A stretch of 64,000 nt of DNA from DAITAZ01 sp036824045 (GTDB taxonomy: Bacteria > Pseudomonadota > Gammaproteobacteria > Burkholderiales > Rhodocyclaceae), in assembly GCA_036824045.1 (NCBI GenBank), contig DAITAZ010000021.1, positions 3,789 to 67,788 on the forward strand. Reading direction: 5' to 3'. Under the pieces are notes generated by a model. The model was given only the letters and a program-made list of their open reading frames with translations, was not told the DNA's origin and ran no database searches. Below, one piece after another: positions 8,126 through 16,779 of the stretch. How positions within the stretch are numbered: position 1 is the first letter of the stretch; each line of letters opens with the position of its first letter. The translations under genes were made by a program, and so were the position numbers.

Positions 8126-8707
8126 TCAGGCTACCGGCTGGGACGCCGCCACCAGATCGCCGCCACCCGAAGCGGCTTTGGCTACGCGCGCGGCGGCTTT
8201 GGCCACGGTACTCCCCTTGCGGCGCCCCCCCCGGCGGCGCACGGCCCCCGGATCAAAGCTCCCCTCAAGCTGCTTCAGGGCATCCTTGCGGGCTTTGAGC
8301 GCCATCTTGAATGCACCTTCGTCACCATACTTCTTCACCGAGAACTTGACCCGCTTGCGCTTGCCATTGGGCAGCGGCCAGGAGGCCACCCAGAACCAGC
8401 GCTGCTTGTCCTCCGGAAGGTTGCGGGTCTCAGAAGCGCAATATTTGCAGACCCCCACCACACCCGAGCGGTTGTTCTTCTTGACGATGTTGGAGTACTC
8501 CCGCATCGAGAACGGGGGGTGCTTCTCCACGATCTTGTCGCGGTACTCCTTGGCGGCGGCAAACGCCTTCTGCTTGCCCCCATGGACGCCGTCGCTGAAG
8601 TGCTTGCGATAGATCACGCCGCGACGCTGAATGGTAACCAGCCACCCATGGGTACGACTGGCCTCATTATCGACACGACTAATTCCATATACAGATTGTC
8701 GTCCCAC
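8126..8707 (-). CDS. Tandem AP2-repeat DNA-binding-type protein
   Basis: This 193-residue protein appears to hold two AP2/ERF-like units. Unit one spans about residues 8-61 (GWLVTIQRRGVIYRKHFSDG, then an Ala/Arg helix). Unit two spans about 78-150 (SGVVGVCKY, WFWVASW, KRVKFSVKKYGDEGAF, then a basic helix). In plants and in bacterial homing endonucleases the fold binds the major groove through its three-stranded sheet. No HNH or other nuclease domain is attached here. The tail (about residues 158-185) is rich in Arg, Lys and Ala, like histone H1-type nucleoid proteins. The GTG start at 8707 has GGGAG upstream. The gene is divergent from trxC and faces hemH, so it stands alone. Confidence 0.7.
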   Translation of the reverse strand: MGRQSVYGISRVDNEASRTHGWLVTIQRRGVIYRKHFSDGVHGGKQKAFAAAKEYRDKIVEKHPPFSMREYSNIVKKNNRSGVVGVCKYCASETRNLPEDKQRWFWVASWPLPNGKRKRVKFSVKKYGDEGAFKMALKARKDALKQLEGSFDPGAVRRRGGRRKGSTVAKAAARVAKAASGGGDLVAASQPVA

Positions 8708-8732
8708 GCCTTTTTCTCCCGAGATTTATATT

Positions 8733-8747
8733 GCCGATGACATCGGC
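8733..8747. promoter_or_regulatory. 15-bp palindrome, possible operator
   Basis: GCCGATG-A-CATCGGC is a perfect inverted repeat just upstream of a TATAAA box (minus strand, 8724-8729) that could serve the AP2 gene. It would fall in the -35/-10 spacer, a usual repressor position. Confidence 0.4.
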
Positions 8748-8852
8748 GACAGTTCTAACTTCGGCGCAGCCACGGCAAACTTTAGGGAAAAACGGGCTTG
8801 ATTTCCACTTGCGGCCCCATAAATTTTGAGGATGTCAACCCGGAGAAACACC

Positions 8853-9293
8853 GTGAGTACGTCCTTCCTCGTCGTCTGCCCCAATTGCAATGCAGTGAAT
8901 CGCGTTCCGGCCCCCCGTTTGGGGGACGCTCCGGTTTGCGGTGCCTGCAAGCAAAAGTTATTTGCCGGAAAGCCTGTCGAACTGGACGACGAGGGCTTGG
9001 CGCGCCACATCGAACGCAATGAAATTCCCCTGCTGGTGGATTTCTGGGCGCCTTGGTGCGGCCCGTGCCGGACAATGGCGCCCGCCTTCGAGCAAGCAGC
9101 ACGTCGCCTGGAACCAGGTTATCGGCTTGCCAAGCTCGACACCCAAGCCCACCCGTCGGCCGCCGCCCGGTTCGGCATCCGCAGCATTCCCACGCTCCTG
9201 CTGTTCCGCGGCGGTCGCGAGGTTGCCCGGCAATCAGGCGCCATGGACACCGAAGCCCTGGTGCGCTGGGTCATCAACCGCGCTGCGCGCTGA
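8853..9293 (+). CDS. trxC: Thioredoxin 2 (zinc-binding thioredoxin)
   Basis: TrxC is a cytosolic protein-disulfide reductase induced by oxidative stress in relatives. The 146 residues have the TrxC layout: an N-terminal zinc site with C9, C12, C29 and C32 (VCPNCNAVNRVP, then CGACK), followed by a thioredoxin domain with the redox motif WCGPC at residues 68-72 and the cis-proline segment SIPTLLLF. The GTG at 8853 is preferred because GGAG lies upstream and the product then starts like other TrxC proteins. ATG 8832 is possible. It ends 76 bases before grpE, and a sigma-32-type promoter lies between them. Confidence 0.9.
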   Translation: MSTSFLVVCPNCNAVNRVPAPRLGDAPVCGACKQKLFAGKPVELDDEGLARHIERNEIPLLVDFWAPWCGPCRTMAPAFEQAARRLEPGYRLAKLDTQAHPSAAARFGIRSIPTLLLFRGGREVARQSGAMDTEALVRWVINRAAR

Positions 9294-9309
9294 CAATTGC
9301 AACCCCCCT

Positions 9310-9337
9310 CTTGAAACGGGGAAATCCGCCCCCACAC
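9310..9337 (+). promoter_or_regulatory. Sigma-32 (RpoH) promoter of grpE
   Basis: CTTGAAA (9310-9316) and CCCCACAC (9330-9337) are separated by 13 bases. The first is a full match to the heat-shock -35, and the second matches most of the CCCCATNT -10. Transcription would start about 25 bases before the grpE ATG. Confidence 0.7.
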
Positions 9338-9369
9338 TGCGTCTGTCCAGAATCGGGAGCCTTTTCGCA

Positions 9370-9909
9370 ATGAATACGCAGGACCAAGAAGCTGAAGTGA
9401 AGAACGCCGGAACCGAGATCCCCGAGAGCCCCGCGCCCGCCAGCGACGATCTGGCCGCCCGCCTGGCCGCTGCGGAGCAGGCTGCCAGCGAGGCGCAGGA
9501 CGCCTTTCTCCGCGCCAAGGCTGAGGCCGAAAACATCCGCCGCCGCGCCCAGGAAGACATCGCCAAGGCGGGCAAATTCGCCGTCGAGAAGTTCGCCCAG
9601 GCCCTGCTGCCAGTGCGCGACAGCCTGCAGATGGCGCTGGCGGACACCACCTCCGCGGTGGAAACCTTGCGTAGCGGCGTCGAGATCACCCTCAAGCAAC
9701 TGGATTCCGCTTTCCAGGGTGCCCAACTGATCGAAGTCAATCCGCTGGGCGAGAAGTTCGACCCCCATCGCCACCAGGCCATCAGCACCCAAGAGCACGA
9801 AGGCGAGGCCAATCTCGTACTCAACGTGTTCCAGAAAGGCTACCTGCTCAACGAGCGGGTGATCCGCCCCGCGCTGGTGGTGGTATCCAAGGCAAAAGAA
9901 ACGAGCTGA
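9370..9909 (+). CDS. grpE: Nucleotide exchange factor GrpE
   Basis: GrpE releases ADP from DnaK and so drives the chaperone cycle; its long paired helix acts as a thermosensor. The 179 residues begin with an acidic disordered tail. A long coiled coil follows (about residues 30-80, including AFLRAKAEAENIRRRAQEDI). The beta-domain signature FDPHRHQAISTQEHEG and the end NVFQKGYLLNERVIRPALVVVSK come next. An open frame extends upstream through the trxC region, but ATG 9370 is the family start and lies below the heat-shock promoter. Confidence 0.96.
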   Translation: MNTQDQEAEVKNAGTEIPESPAPASDDLAARLAAAEQAASEAQDAFLRAKAEAENIRRRAQEDIAKAGKFAVEKFAQALLPVRDSLQMALADTTSAVETLRSGVEITLKQLDSAFQGAQLIEVNPLGEKFDPHRHQAISTQEHEGEANLVLNVFQKGYLLNERVIRPALVVVSKAKETS

Positions 9910-9922
9910 ATCAAGCGTGGGG

Positions 9923-9950
9923 CTTGAATAGCGGTTCGCTAGCCCCATAT
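9923..9950 (+). promoter_or_regulatory. Sigma-32 (RpoH) promoter of dnaK
   Basis: CTTGAAT (9923-9929) and CCCCATAT (9943-9950) are separated by 13 bases. Both elements match the RpoH consensus (CTTGAAA, CCCCATNT) almost perfectly. It lies about 70 bases upstream of the dnaK start. Confidence 0.85.
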
Positions 9951-10019
9951 CGGAAACATGGTTAATGGGTGGTACCGATGTACCGCCGAGTCAGGAATAG
10001 CGAAATTTAAGGATTGAAC

Positions 10020-11954
10020 ATGGGAAAGATCATCGGCATCGACCTGGGTACCACCAATAGCTGCGTGGCCATCATGGAAGCGGGCAAGCCCAAGGTGATT
10101 GAGAACTCGGAGGGTGCGCGCACCACGCCTTCCATCGTCGCCTATATGGAAGACGGCGAGATCCTGTGCGGCGCTCCGGCCAAGCGCCAAGCGGTCACCA
10201 ATGCCAAGAACACGCTGTTCGCGGTCAAGCGCCTGATCGGCCGCCGCTTTGAGGAAAAGGAAGTGCAGAAGGACATCAATCTGATGCCCTACTCCATTTC
10301 CAAGGCTGACAACGGCGATGCCTGGGTGGAGGTGCGCGGAAAGAAGATTGCCCCGCCCCAGGTTTCCGCCGAAGTGCTGCGCAAAATGAAAAAGACCGCC
10401 GAGGACTACCTGGGCGAGGAAGTGACCGAGGCGGTGATCACGGTGCCGGCCTACTTCAATGACAGCCAGCGTCAGGCCACCAAGGACGCTGGCCGCATCG
10501 CCGGCCTGGAAGTCAAGCGCATCATCAACGAACCGACGGCAGCCGCGCTGGCTTATGGCCTGGACAAGGCCGGCAGCAAGGACACCAAGATCGCCGTCTA
10601 CGATCTTGGCGGAGGTACGTTTGACATCTCCATCATCGAGATCGCCGACGTGGATGGCGAAAAGCAGTTCGAAGTGCTAGCCACCAATGGTGACACTTTC
10701 CTGGGTGGGGAGGACTTCGATCAGCGCGTGATCGACTACATCGTTGAAGAATTCAAGAAGCAGAACGGCGTCGATCTTTCCAAGGATCCCATCGCCCTGC
10801 AGCGCATCAAGTCTTCGGCGGAACGGGCCAAGATCGAGCTCTCTTCGAGCCAGCAGACCGAGATCAACGAGCCCTACATCACCATGGTCAATGGCGTGCC
10901 CTCGCACCTGACCATGAAGATCACCCGCGCCAAGTTTGAATCGCTGGTGGAAGAATTGGTGGACCGCACCATCGAGCCCTGCCGTATCGCCATCAAGGAT
11001 GCGGGCGTGAAGGTTTCGGACATTGATGACGTCATCTTGGTGGGCGGCATGACCCGCATGCCCAAGGTGGTCGACAAAGTGCGCGAGTTCTTCGGCAAGG
11101 AACCGCGCAAGGACGTGAATCCCGATGAAGCGGTTGCCATCGGCGCCTCCATCCAGGGTGGTGTGCTCAAGGGCGACGTGAAGGATGTGCTCCTGCTGGA
11201 CGTGACCCCGCTTTCCCTGGGGATTGAGACCCTGGGTGGCGTGATGACCAAGCTCATCCAGAAGAACACCACCATCCCCACCAAGGCGAGCCAGGTGTTC
11301 TCCACCGCCGACGATAACCAGCCGGCCGTGACCATCCACGTCCTGCAGGGTGAGCGGGAAATGTCGGCCGGCAACAAGAGCCTGGGCCAGTTCAACCTGA
11401 CGGACATTCCGCCCGCACCACGCGGCATGCCGCAGATTGAAGTGACCTTCGACATCGACGCCAACGGCATTCTGCATGTCTCGGCCAAGGACAAGGCGAC
11501 CGGCAAGGAAAACAAGATCACCATCAAGGCAAATTCCGGCTTGTCCGAGGACGAAATCCAGAAGATGGTGAAGGACGCGGAAGCCCACGCCGAGGAAGAC
11601 CGCAAGGCCCATGAACTGGTGGATGCCCGCAACGCCTGCGACACCATGGTGCATACGGTGAAGAAGGCATTGAGCGAGCACGGCGACAAGGTCGGTGACG
11701 ACGAGAAGAGCAAGATCGAAGCAGCGATCAAGGAAGCGGAAGAGGCGATCAAAGGTTCGGACAAAGACGCCATCGAAGCCAAAACCCAAGCGCTGGCCAT
11801 GGCCTCGCAGAAGCTCGGAGAAATGCTCTACAGCCAGAATCAGGCGGAAGCCGGCGCAGCGAACGGCGGTAGCAGTGCGGGCGCCGCGCCGGGCGGCAAG
11901 AAAGCCGATGGCGACGTGGTGGATGCCGAGTTCACCGAGGTCAAGAAAGGCTGA
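10020..11954 (+). CDS. dnaK: Molecular chaperone DnaK (Hsp70)
   Basis: DnaK is the ATP-dependent Hsp70 chaperone and works with DnaJ and GrpE encoded beside it. From ATG 10020 it has 644 residues. The three Hsp70 signatures are visible: GIDLGTTNS near residue 6, the stretch beginning YDLGGGTFDISI near residue 195, and VILVGGMTRMPKV near residue 340. The interdomain linker VLLLDVTPLSLGIE is near 389. The C-terminus is Gly/Ala-rich and ends in a DVVDAEFTEV-type EEVD-like tail. AAGGA precedes the ATG. A TTG six bases earlier is in frame but a poorer choice. A terminator follows, so dnaJ is probably transcribed separately or by read-through. Confidence 0.98.
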   Translation: MGKIIGIDLGTTNSCVAIMEAGKPKVIENSEGARTTPSIVAYMEDGEILCGAPAKRQAVTNAKNTLFAVKRLIGRRFEEKEVQKDINLMPYSISKADNGDAWVEVRGKKIAPPQVSAEVLRKMKKTAEDYLGEEVTEAVITVPAYFNDSQRQATKDAGRIAGLEVKRIINEPTAAALAYGLDKAGSKDTKIAVYDLGGGTFDISIIEIADVDGEKQFEVLATNGDTFLGGEDFDQRVIDYIVEEFKKQNGVDLSKDPIALQRIKSSAERAKIELSSSQQTEINEPYITMVNGVPSHLTMKITRAKFESLVEELVDRTIEPCRIAIKDAGVKVSDIDDVILVGGMTRMPKVVDKVREFFGKEPRKDVNPDEAVAIGASIQGGVLKGDVKDVLLLDVTPLSLGIETLGGVMTKLIQKNTTIPTKASQVFSTADDNQPAVTIHVLQGEREMSAGNKSLGQFNLTDIPPAPRGMPQIEVTFDIDANGILHVSAKDKATGKENKITIKANSGLSEDEIQKMVKDAEAHAEEDRKAHELVDARNACDTMVHTVKKALSEHGDKVGDDEKSKIEAAIKEAEEAIKGSDKDAIEAKTQALAMASQKLGEMLYSQNQAEAGAANGGSSAGAAPGGKKADGDVVDAEFTEVKKG

Positions 11955-11984
11955 CGCCAGCCGCGCTGAAGTTTTACCCCAAGG

Positions 11985-12014
11985 GGCCGAGGCGGATTTT
12001 CCGCCTCGGCCTTT
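11985..12014 (+). terminator. Terminator after dnaK
   Basis: GGCCGAGGCGG (11985-11995) pairs with CCGCCTCGGCC (12001-12011) and TTT follows. The 11-bp GC-rich stem lies 30 bases past the dnaK stop. Confidence 0.85.
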
Positions 12015-12102
12015 GTGCCGGTTGAACTCAAGGTTTCAAGGGAGTCCATGCGCGCCATGACCGGCCCGCGCAGCAGCGCGATACGTGGATTCTGAGGCAA
12101 CA

Positions 12103-12126
12103 GGTGGCATCGCAGTGGATGCCATC
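12103..12126 (+). promoter_or_regulatory. Hairpin in the dnaJ leader
   Basis: TGGCATC (12105-12111) pairs with GATGCCA (12118-12124), extended by a G-U and a G-C pair. It lies 20 bases before the dnaJ start, which has no clear Shine-Dalgarno sequence. Confidence 0.4.
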
Positions 12127-12146
12127 GTCCAACCCGATCGAACGAT

Positions 12147-13286
12147 ATGTCGAAACGCGATTACTACGAGATCCTTGGCCTGAACCGGGACGCAACCGAC
12201 GAGCAGATCAAGAAGGCCTACCGCAAGTTGGCCATGAAATACCATCCGGATCGCAATCCGGACGACAAATCGGCAGAGGAGAAATTCAAGGAGGCCAAAG
12301 AAGCCTACGAGATTCTCTCCGATTCGCAGAAACGGGCCGCCTATGACCAGTTTGGCCACGCGGGAGTCGATCCTTCCGCTGGCGGCGGCGGATTCCGGGG
12401 CGGAGCGGGTGGCTTCGGCGACTTTGCCGACGCGTTCGGCGACATCTTCGGCGACATCTTTGGGGGGAGCGGAGGCGGCGGGCGCGGCGGGCGCTCCAAT
12501 GTGTTCCGCGGCGCGGATCTGCGCTACAACCTGGAGGTCTCTCTTGAGGATGCGGCGCGAGGCACCGAGACCAAGATCCGCATCCCGACCATGGAGACCT
12601 GTGAAACCTGCCATGGCTCGGGCGCGAAGGCAGGCACCCAGCCCAAGACCTGCCCCACCTGCGGGGGCGCGGGCCAGGTCCGGATCCAGCAGGGCTTCTT
12701 CTCCATCCAGCAAACCTGCCCCAAGTGCCACGGTACCGGCCGTTACATTCCCGACCCCTGCACCACCTGTCACGGAAGCGGACGCATCAAGCAGCACAAG
12801 ACCCTGACGGTTAAGATCCCCGCAGGGATCGATGAGGGTGATCGCCTCCGCCTTTCCGGCGAAGGTGAGCACGGTGTCAATGGCGGCCCGCCCGGGGATC
12901 TTTACGTTCAGATCAGCATCCGCCCGCATCCGGTGTTCCAGCGGGATGGGAACGATCTGCACTGCGAAATGCCCATCAGCTTTACCACGGCGGCACTCGG
13001 CGGTGAAATCGAGATTCCCACCCTGGATGGGGCCGCCAGCATCCGCATACCGGCCGAAACCCAGTCCGGCAAGGTATTCCGCCTGCGGGGCAAGGGCATC
13101 CGGGGTCTGCGCAGTTCAGCAGCCGGCGATCTGATGTGTCACGTGGTGGTGGAAACGCCGGTGAATCTCACCGAGCAGCAGAAGGAACTCCTGCGGGAAT
13201 TCGACTCCCTGAGCCAGAAGGACTCGGCACGACACAATCCGCGCTCCAAGAGCTGGATGGACAAGGTGAAGGATTTCTTCAGCTGA
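12147..13286 (+). CDS. dnaJ: Chaperone protein DnaJ (Hsp40)
   Basis: DnaJ delivers substrates to DnaK and stimulates its ATPase. The 379 residues show all class A domains. The J-domain has the HPD tripeptide at 33-35. A Gly/Phe-rich linker spans about 78-117. Four CxxCxGxG zinc repeats lie between 152 and 213 (CETCHGSG, CPTCGGAG, CPKCHGTG, CTTCHGSG). The substrate-binding C-terminal domains end in SWMDKVKDFFS. The ATG at 12147 begins the expected MSKRDYYEILG, although no good ribosome site is visible upstream. The gene ends convergent with the FNR-family regulator. Confidence 0.97.
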   Translation: MSKRDYYEILGLNRDATDEQIKKAYRKLAMKYHPDRNPDDKSAEEKFKEAKEAYEILSDSQKRAAYDQFGHAGVDPSAGGGGFRGGAGGFGDFADAFGDIFGDIFGGSGGGGRGGRSNVFRGADLRYNLEVSLEDAARGTETKIRIPTMETCETCHGSGAKAGTQPKTCPTCGGAGQVRIQQGFFSIQQTCPKCHGTGRYIPDPCTTCHGSGRIKQHKTLTVKIPAGIDEGDRLRLSGEGEHGVNGGPPGDLYVQISIRPHPVFQRDGNDLHCEMPISFTTAALGGEIEIPTLDGAASIRIPAETQSGKVFRLRGKGIRGLRSSAAGDLMCHVVVETPVNLTEQQKELLREFDSLSQKDSARHNPRSKSWMDKVKDFFS

Positions 13287-13287
13287 C

Positions 13288-13316
13288 GGCAACCCCCGGC
13301 ACCCGCCGGGGTTGCC
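13288..13316. terminator. Hairpin between convergent dnaJ and regulator genes
   Basis: GGCAACCCC (13288-13296) pairs with GGGGTTGCC (13308-13316) directly after the dnaJ stop. There is no T-run on either strand, so it may work bidirectionally but weakly, or protect the 3' end. Confidence 0.5.
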
Positions 13317-13329
13317 TGACAAGCGCCGC

Positions 13330-14052
13330 TCAGTAACTCTCGCCCTCGGCGATCTGCTCCAGTCGCGCCACGTCTGCCAGATAGGTGCGGCGCCCCTCGT
13401 CCTCGACCAGGACACCGTCCCGCCGCATCTGGGATAGCACCCGGCTGGCGGTCTCCACCGTGATGCCCAGCATTGCGCCGATGTCTTCGAGGGGAAAGCG
13501 GTAAATCTGCGCGCTCGCGGGAAAGGTACGCAGGCGCAAAAGCAGGCGGGCAATCCGGGTACGCACCGGCGTGGTTCCACCAGCCAGTTCCGCCAGCCAC
13601 GCATCCGCCTCGCTCAAGGCCACATGCCAGCGCTCCATCAGCTTGCGGTGCAAACGAGGCGTATCGTCCATCAAACGGGCCACCGACTCGAGGGCAACCC
13701 GGCATACCGACACCGGCGTCACCGCCACGGCGGTGCAGTCATAGGCTTCACCCAAGGCCGCCTCGAGCCCGACCACGTCGTAAGGCCGAACCACGCGTAC
13801 GATCCGCTGATCGCCGTCCGGGGTGTAGCGCACGAGTTTCACTGCCCCGTCCCGGATGATGTGCAGGCCGTCCGGCGCCGCCCCCATGTGGAACAGCACC
13901 GCCCCCCGGGGAAAATCCAGGTGGTCGACACGCTCGTGTAGCAGCGCAAGATCGTCCCCCTCAAGATCCGCGAAAACGGTGGACTGGCGAATGGTGCAGT
14001 CCGCGCAGTTGCGGTGGCCCTGCCATATTGACTTGATCTTCACGTAGCGCAT
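13330..14052 (-). CDS. Crp/Fnr family transcription regulator
   Basis: This is a 240-residue cytoplasmic regulator with a cyclic-nucleotide-type sensor domain (about 25-140), a dimer helix (about 135-160) and a winged helix with recognition segment ITVETASRVLSQM. E200, S203 and R204 give the E-x-x-S-R motif that reads TTGAT half-sites in FNR. C16, C19 and C117 align with three of the four FNR cluster ligands, but the fourth position (residue 25) is Thr. A canonical [4Fe-4S] oxygen sensor is therefore doubtful, and a DNR/NnrR-like or redox sensor is possible. ATG 14052 is chosen; an in-frame TTG lies nine bases earlier. A likely target is the cytochrome c' promoter at 1696-1709. Confidence 0.85.
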   Translation of the reverse strand: MRYVKIKSIWQGHRNCADCTIRQSTVFADLEGDDLALLHERVDHLDFPRGAVLFHMGAAPDGLHIIRDGAVKLVRYTPDGDQRIVRVVRPYDVVGLEAALGEAYDCTAVAVTPVSVCRVALESVARLMDDTPRLHRKLMERWHVALSEADAWLAELAGGTTPVRTRIARLLLRLRTFPASAQIYRFPLEDIGAMLGITVETASRVLSQMRRDGVLVEDEGRRTYLADVARLEQIAEGESY

Positions 14053-14116
14053 TACGGCCAACCTGTCGTCGCGTCCGCAGTATTAAGTAACACGGCCTAC
14101 CTTACACCCACCGGGC

Positions 14117-15496
<1,380 letters not shown>

Positions 15497-15562
15497 GTTC
15501 ACACAGCGGCCGGAAGAATCGCGAAGGCTGACTCCGCTGACGCGGAGGATCAGGCCGAACCT

Positions 15563-15571
15563 TGCTAGAAT
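15563..15571 (+). promoter_or_regulatory. Extended -10 promoter for the TPR/ppi genes
   Basis: TGCTAGAAT is a TGn extended -10 element 36 bases upstream of the TPR gene start. No clear -35 is seen, which is normal for extended -10 promoters. Confidence 0.4.
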
Positions 15572-15595
15572 AGGGCCTTTTACCAAGGGCCGGGC

Positions 15596-15604
15596 AGTAT
15601 AGCA
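15596..15604 (-). promoter_or_regulatory. Extended -10 promoter for cysS
   Basis: On the minus strand TGCTATACT forms an extended -10 about 100 bases upstream of cysS. It overlaps the translation start region of the divergent TPR gene. Confidence 0.4.
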
Positions 15605-15606
15605 CA

Positions 15607-16137
15607 ATGAATTTTCGCGTCTTTTGGCTGTCCCTGTGGGCCTTGACGGCCTGCATCGCCTCCGGCGGAACTTACGGCGCCGAGCCCTCCGACCCCTTGC
15701 TTGAAGTCCGCGAGCTCGCCAGCAAAGGCCGCATCGACGATGCGTTAAGAGCCTTGGACGGGCGCATCGTCGTGCAGCCCGCTGACGCCCAGGCCCGTTT
15801 CTTGAAAGCGGTTTTGCTTTCAGACAAAGGCAGGAACGAAGAAGCCATCGCCGTGTTCCACCAGCTAACCGTCGATTTCCCGGAGTTGCCGGAGCCCTAC
15901 AACAATCTGGCGGTCCTCTACAGCAACCAGCAACGTTACGATCTGGCACTCGAGGCGCTGCAGAATGCGGTGCGCAACAATCCGGGTTACGGCACGGCCC
16001 ATGAAAACCTGGGTGACGTGTACGCCACCCTGGCTGCCCAGTCCTACGATCGGGCAGCGAAACTGGGCGCTAACACCGCAGCGTCTAAGCGCAAGCTCGC
16101 GCTGTTGCGCGAAATGCTCGGCGGTGCCCGTCGCTGA
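15607..16137 (+). CDS. Exported tetratricopeptide repeat protein
   Basis: This 176-residue protein begins with a hydrophobic signal sequence ending near TYGAEP (about residue 24), so it is probably periplasmic. Two to three TPR units follow, recognisable by ARFLKAVLLSDKGRNEEAIAVF (about residues 61-82 in the family pattern, landmark GRNEEAIAVF) and EPYNNLAVLYSNQQRYDLAL. The C-terminal AHENLGDVYATLAAQSYDRA is the start of another repeat. TPR arrays hold protein partners; no enzymatic motif is present. It leads a plus-strand group with two cyclophilins and lpxH, suggesting a role in envelope protein folding, which is inference from context. Confidence 0.8.
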   Translation: MNFRVFWLSLWALTACIASGGTYGAEPSDPLLEVRELASKGRIDDALRALDGRIVVQPADAQARFLKAVLLSDKGRNEEAIAVFHQLTVDFPELPEPYNNLAVLYSNQQRYDLALEALQNAVRNNPGYGTAHENLGDVYATLAAQSYDRAAKLGANTAASKRKLALLREMLGGARR

Positions 16138-16197
16138 GCCATCACGGGATGAGGTTTCCCCTCTTCGCTGTTCACAGCATCTGGAGATCAATCAAAC

Positions 16198-16764
16198 ATG
16201 AAGAAGACGCTTCTGGCACTTGTGACCTGTCTCGCCACCTGCGTTTCGGCGTTTGCCGCCAATCCCCTGGTCGAAATCAAGACCAATATGGGTGTCATGC
16301 GAGCCGAGCTCTACCCCGAAAAAGCACCCAAGACGGTGGATAACTTTCTGCAGTACGTGAACGAGAATTTCTTCAATGGAACCATCTTCCACCGGGTTAT
16401 CGACGGCTTCATGATTCAAGGTGGGGGATTCAACGAGAAATTGGAAGAAAAGCCCACCCGCGCCCCCATCCAAAACGAAGCCCGCAACGGCTTGCGCAAC
16501 GAGATTGGCACTTTGGCAATGGCCCGCACCCGGGATCCGCATTCCGCCAGTGCCCAGTTCTTCGTAAATCTGGTAGATAACAACCGGCTTGACTATCCCT
16601 CGTTCGATGGCTGGGGCTACGCGGTATTCGGCAAGGTCACCCAGGGGCTCGACGTGGTTCGGAAAATCGGTAAAGTCCCCACCGGCAATTCCGGCTCGCA
16701 CCAGAACGTCCCCGTCAAACCCGTCATCATCGAATCAGTCCGGCTTCTGCAGGCCGGGCAATAA
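16198..16764 (+). CDS. ppiA: Peptidyl-prolyl cis-trans isomerase, periplasmic cyclophilin
   Basis: This 188-residue cyclophilin speeds proline isomerisation during folding in the periplasm. A signal peptide covers residues 1-20 (ending VSAFA, then ANPLVEIKT). The active-site elements FHRVIDGFMIQGGGF and SASAQFFVNL are present, as is the conserved WGYAVFGKVTQGLDVV. The short bacterial form lacks the Trp-binding loop of eukaryotic, cyclosporin-sensitive cyclophilins. It lies 60 bases after the TPR gene and 15 bases before its cytosolic paralogue ppiB. Confidence 0.93.
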   Translation: MKKTLLALVTCLATCVSAFAANPLVEIKTNMGVMRAELYPEKAPKTVDNFLQYVNENFFNGTIFHRVIDGFMIQGGGFNEKLEEKPTRAPIQNEARNGLRNEIGTLAMARTRDPHSASAQFFVNLVDNNRLDYPSFDGWGYAVFGKVTQGLDVVRKIGKVPTGNSGSHQNVPVKPVIIESVRLLQAGQ

Positions 16765-16779
16765 CCCCACGGAGATCCC

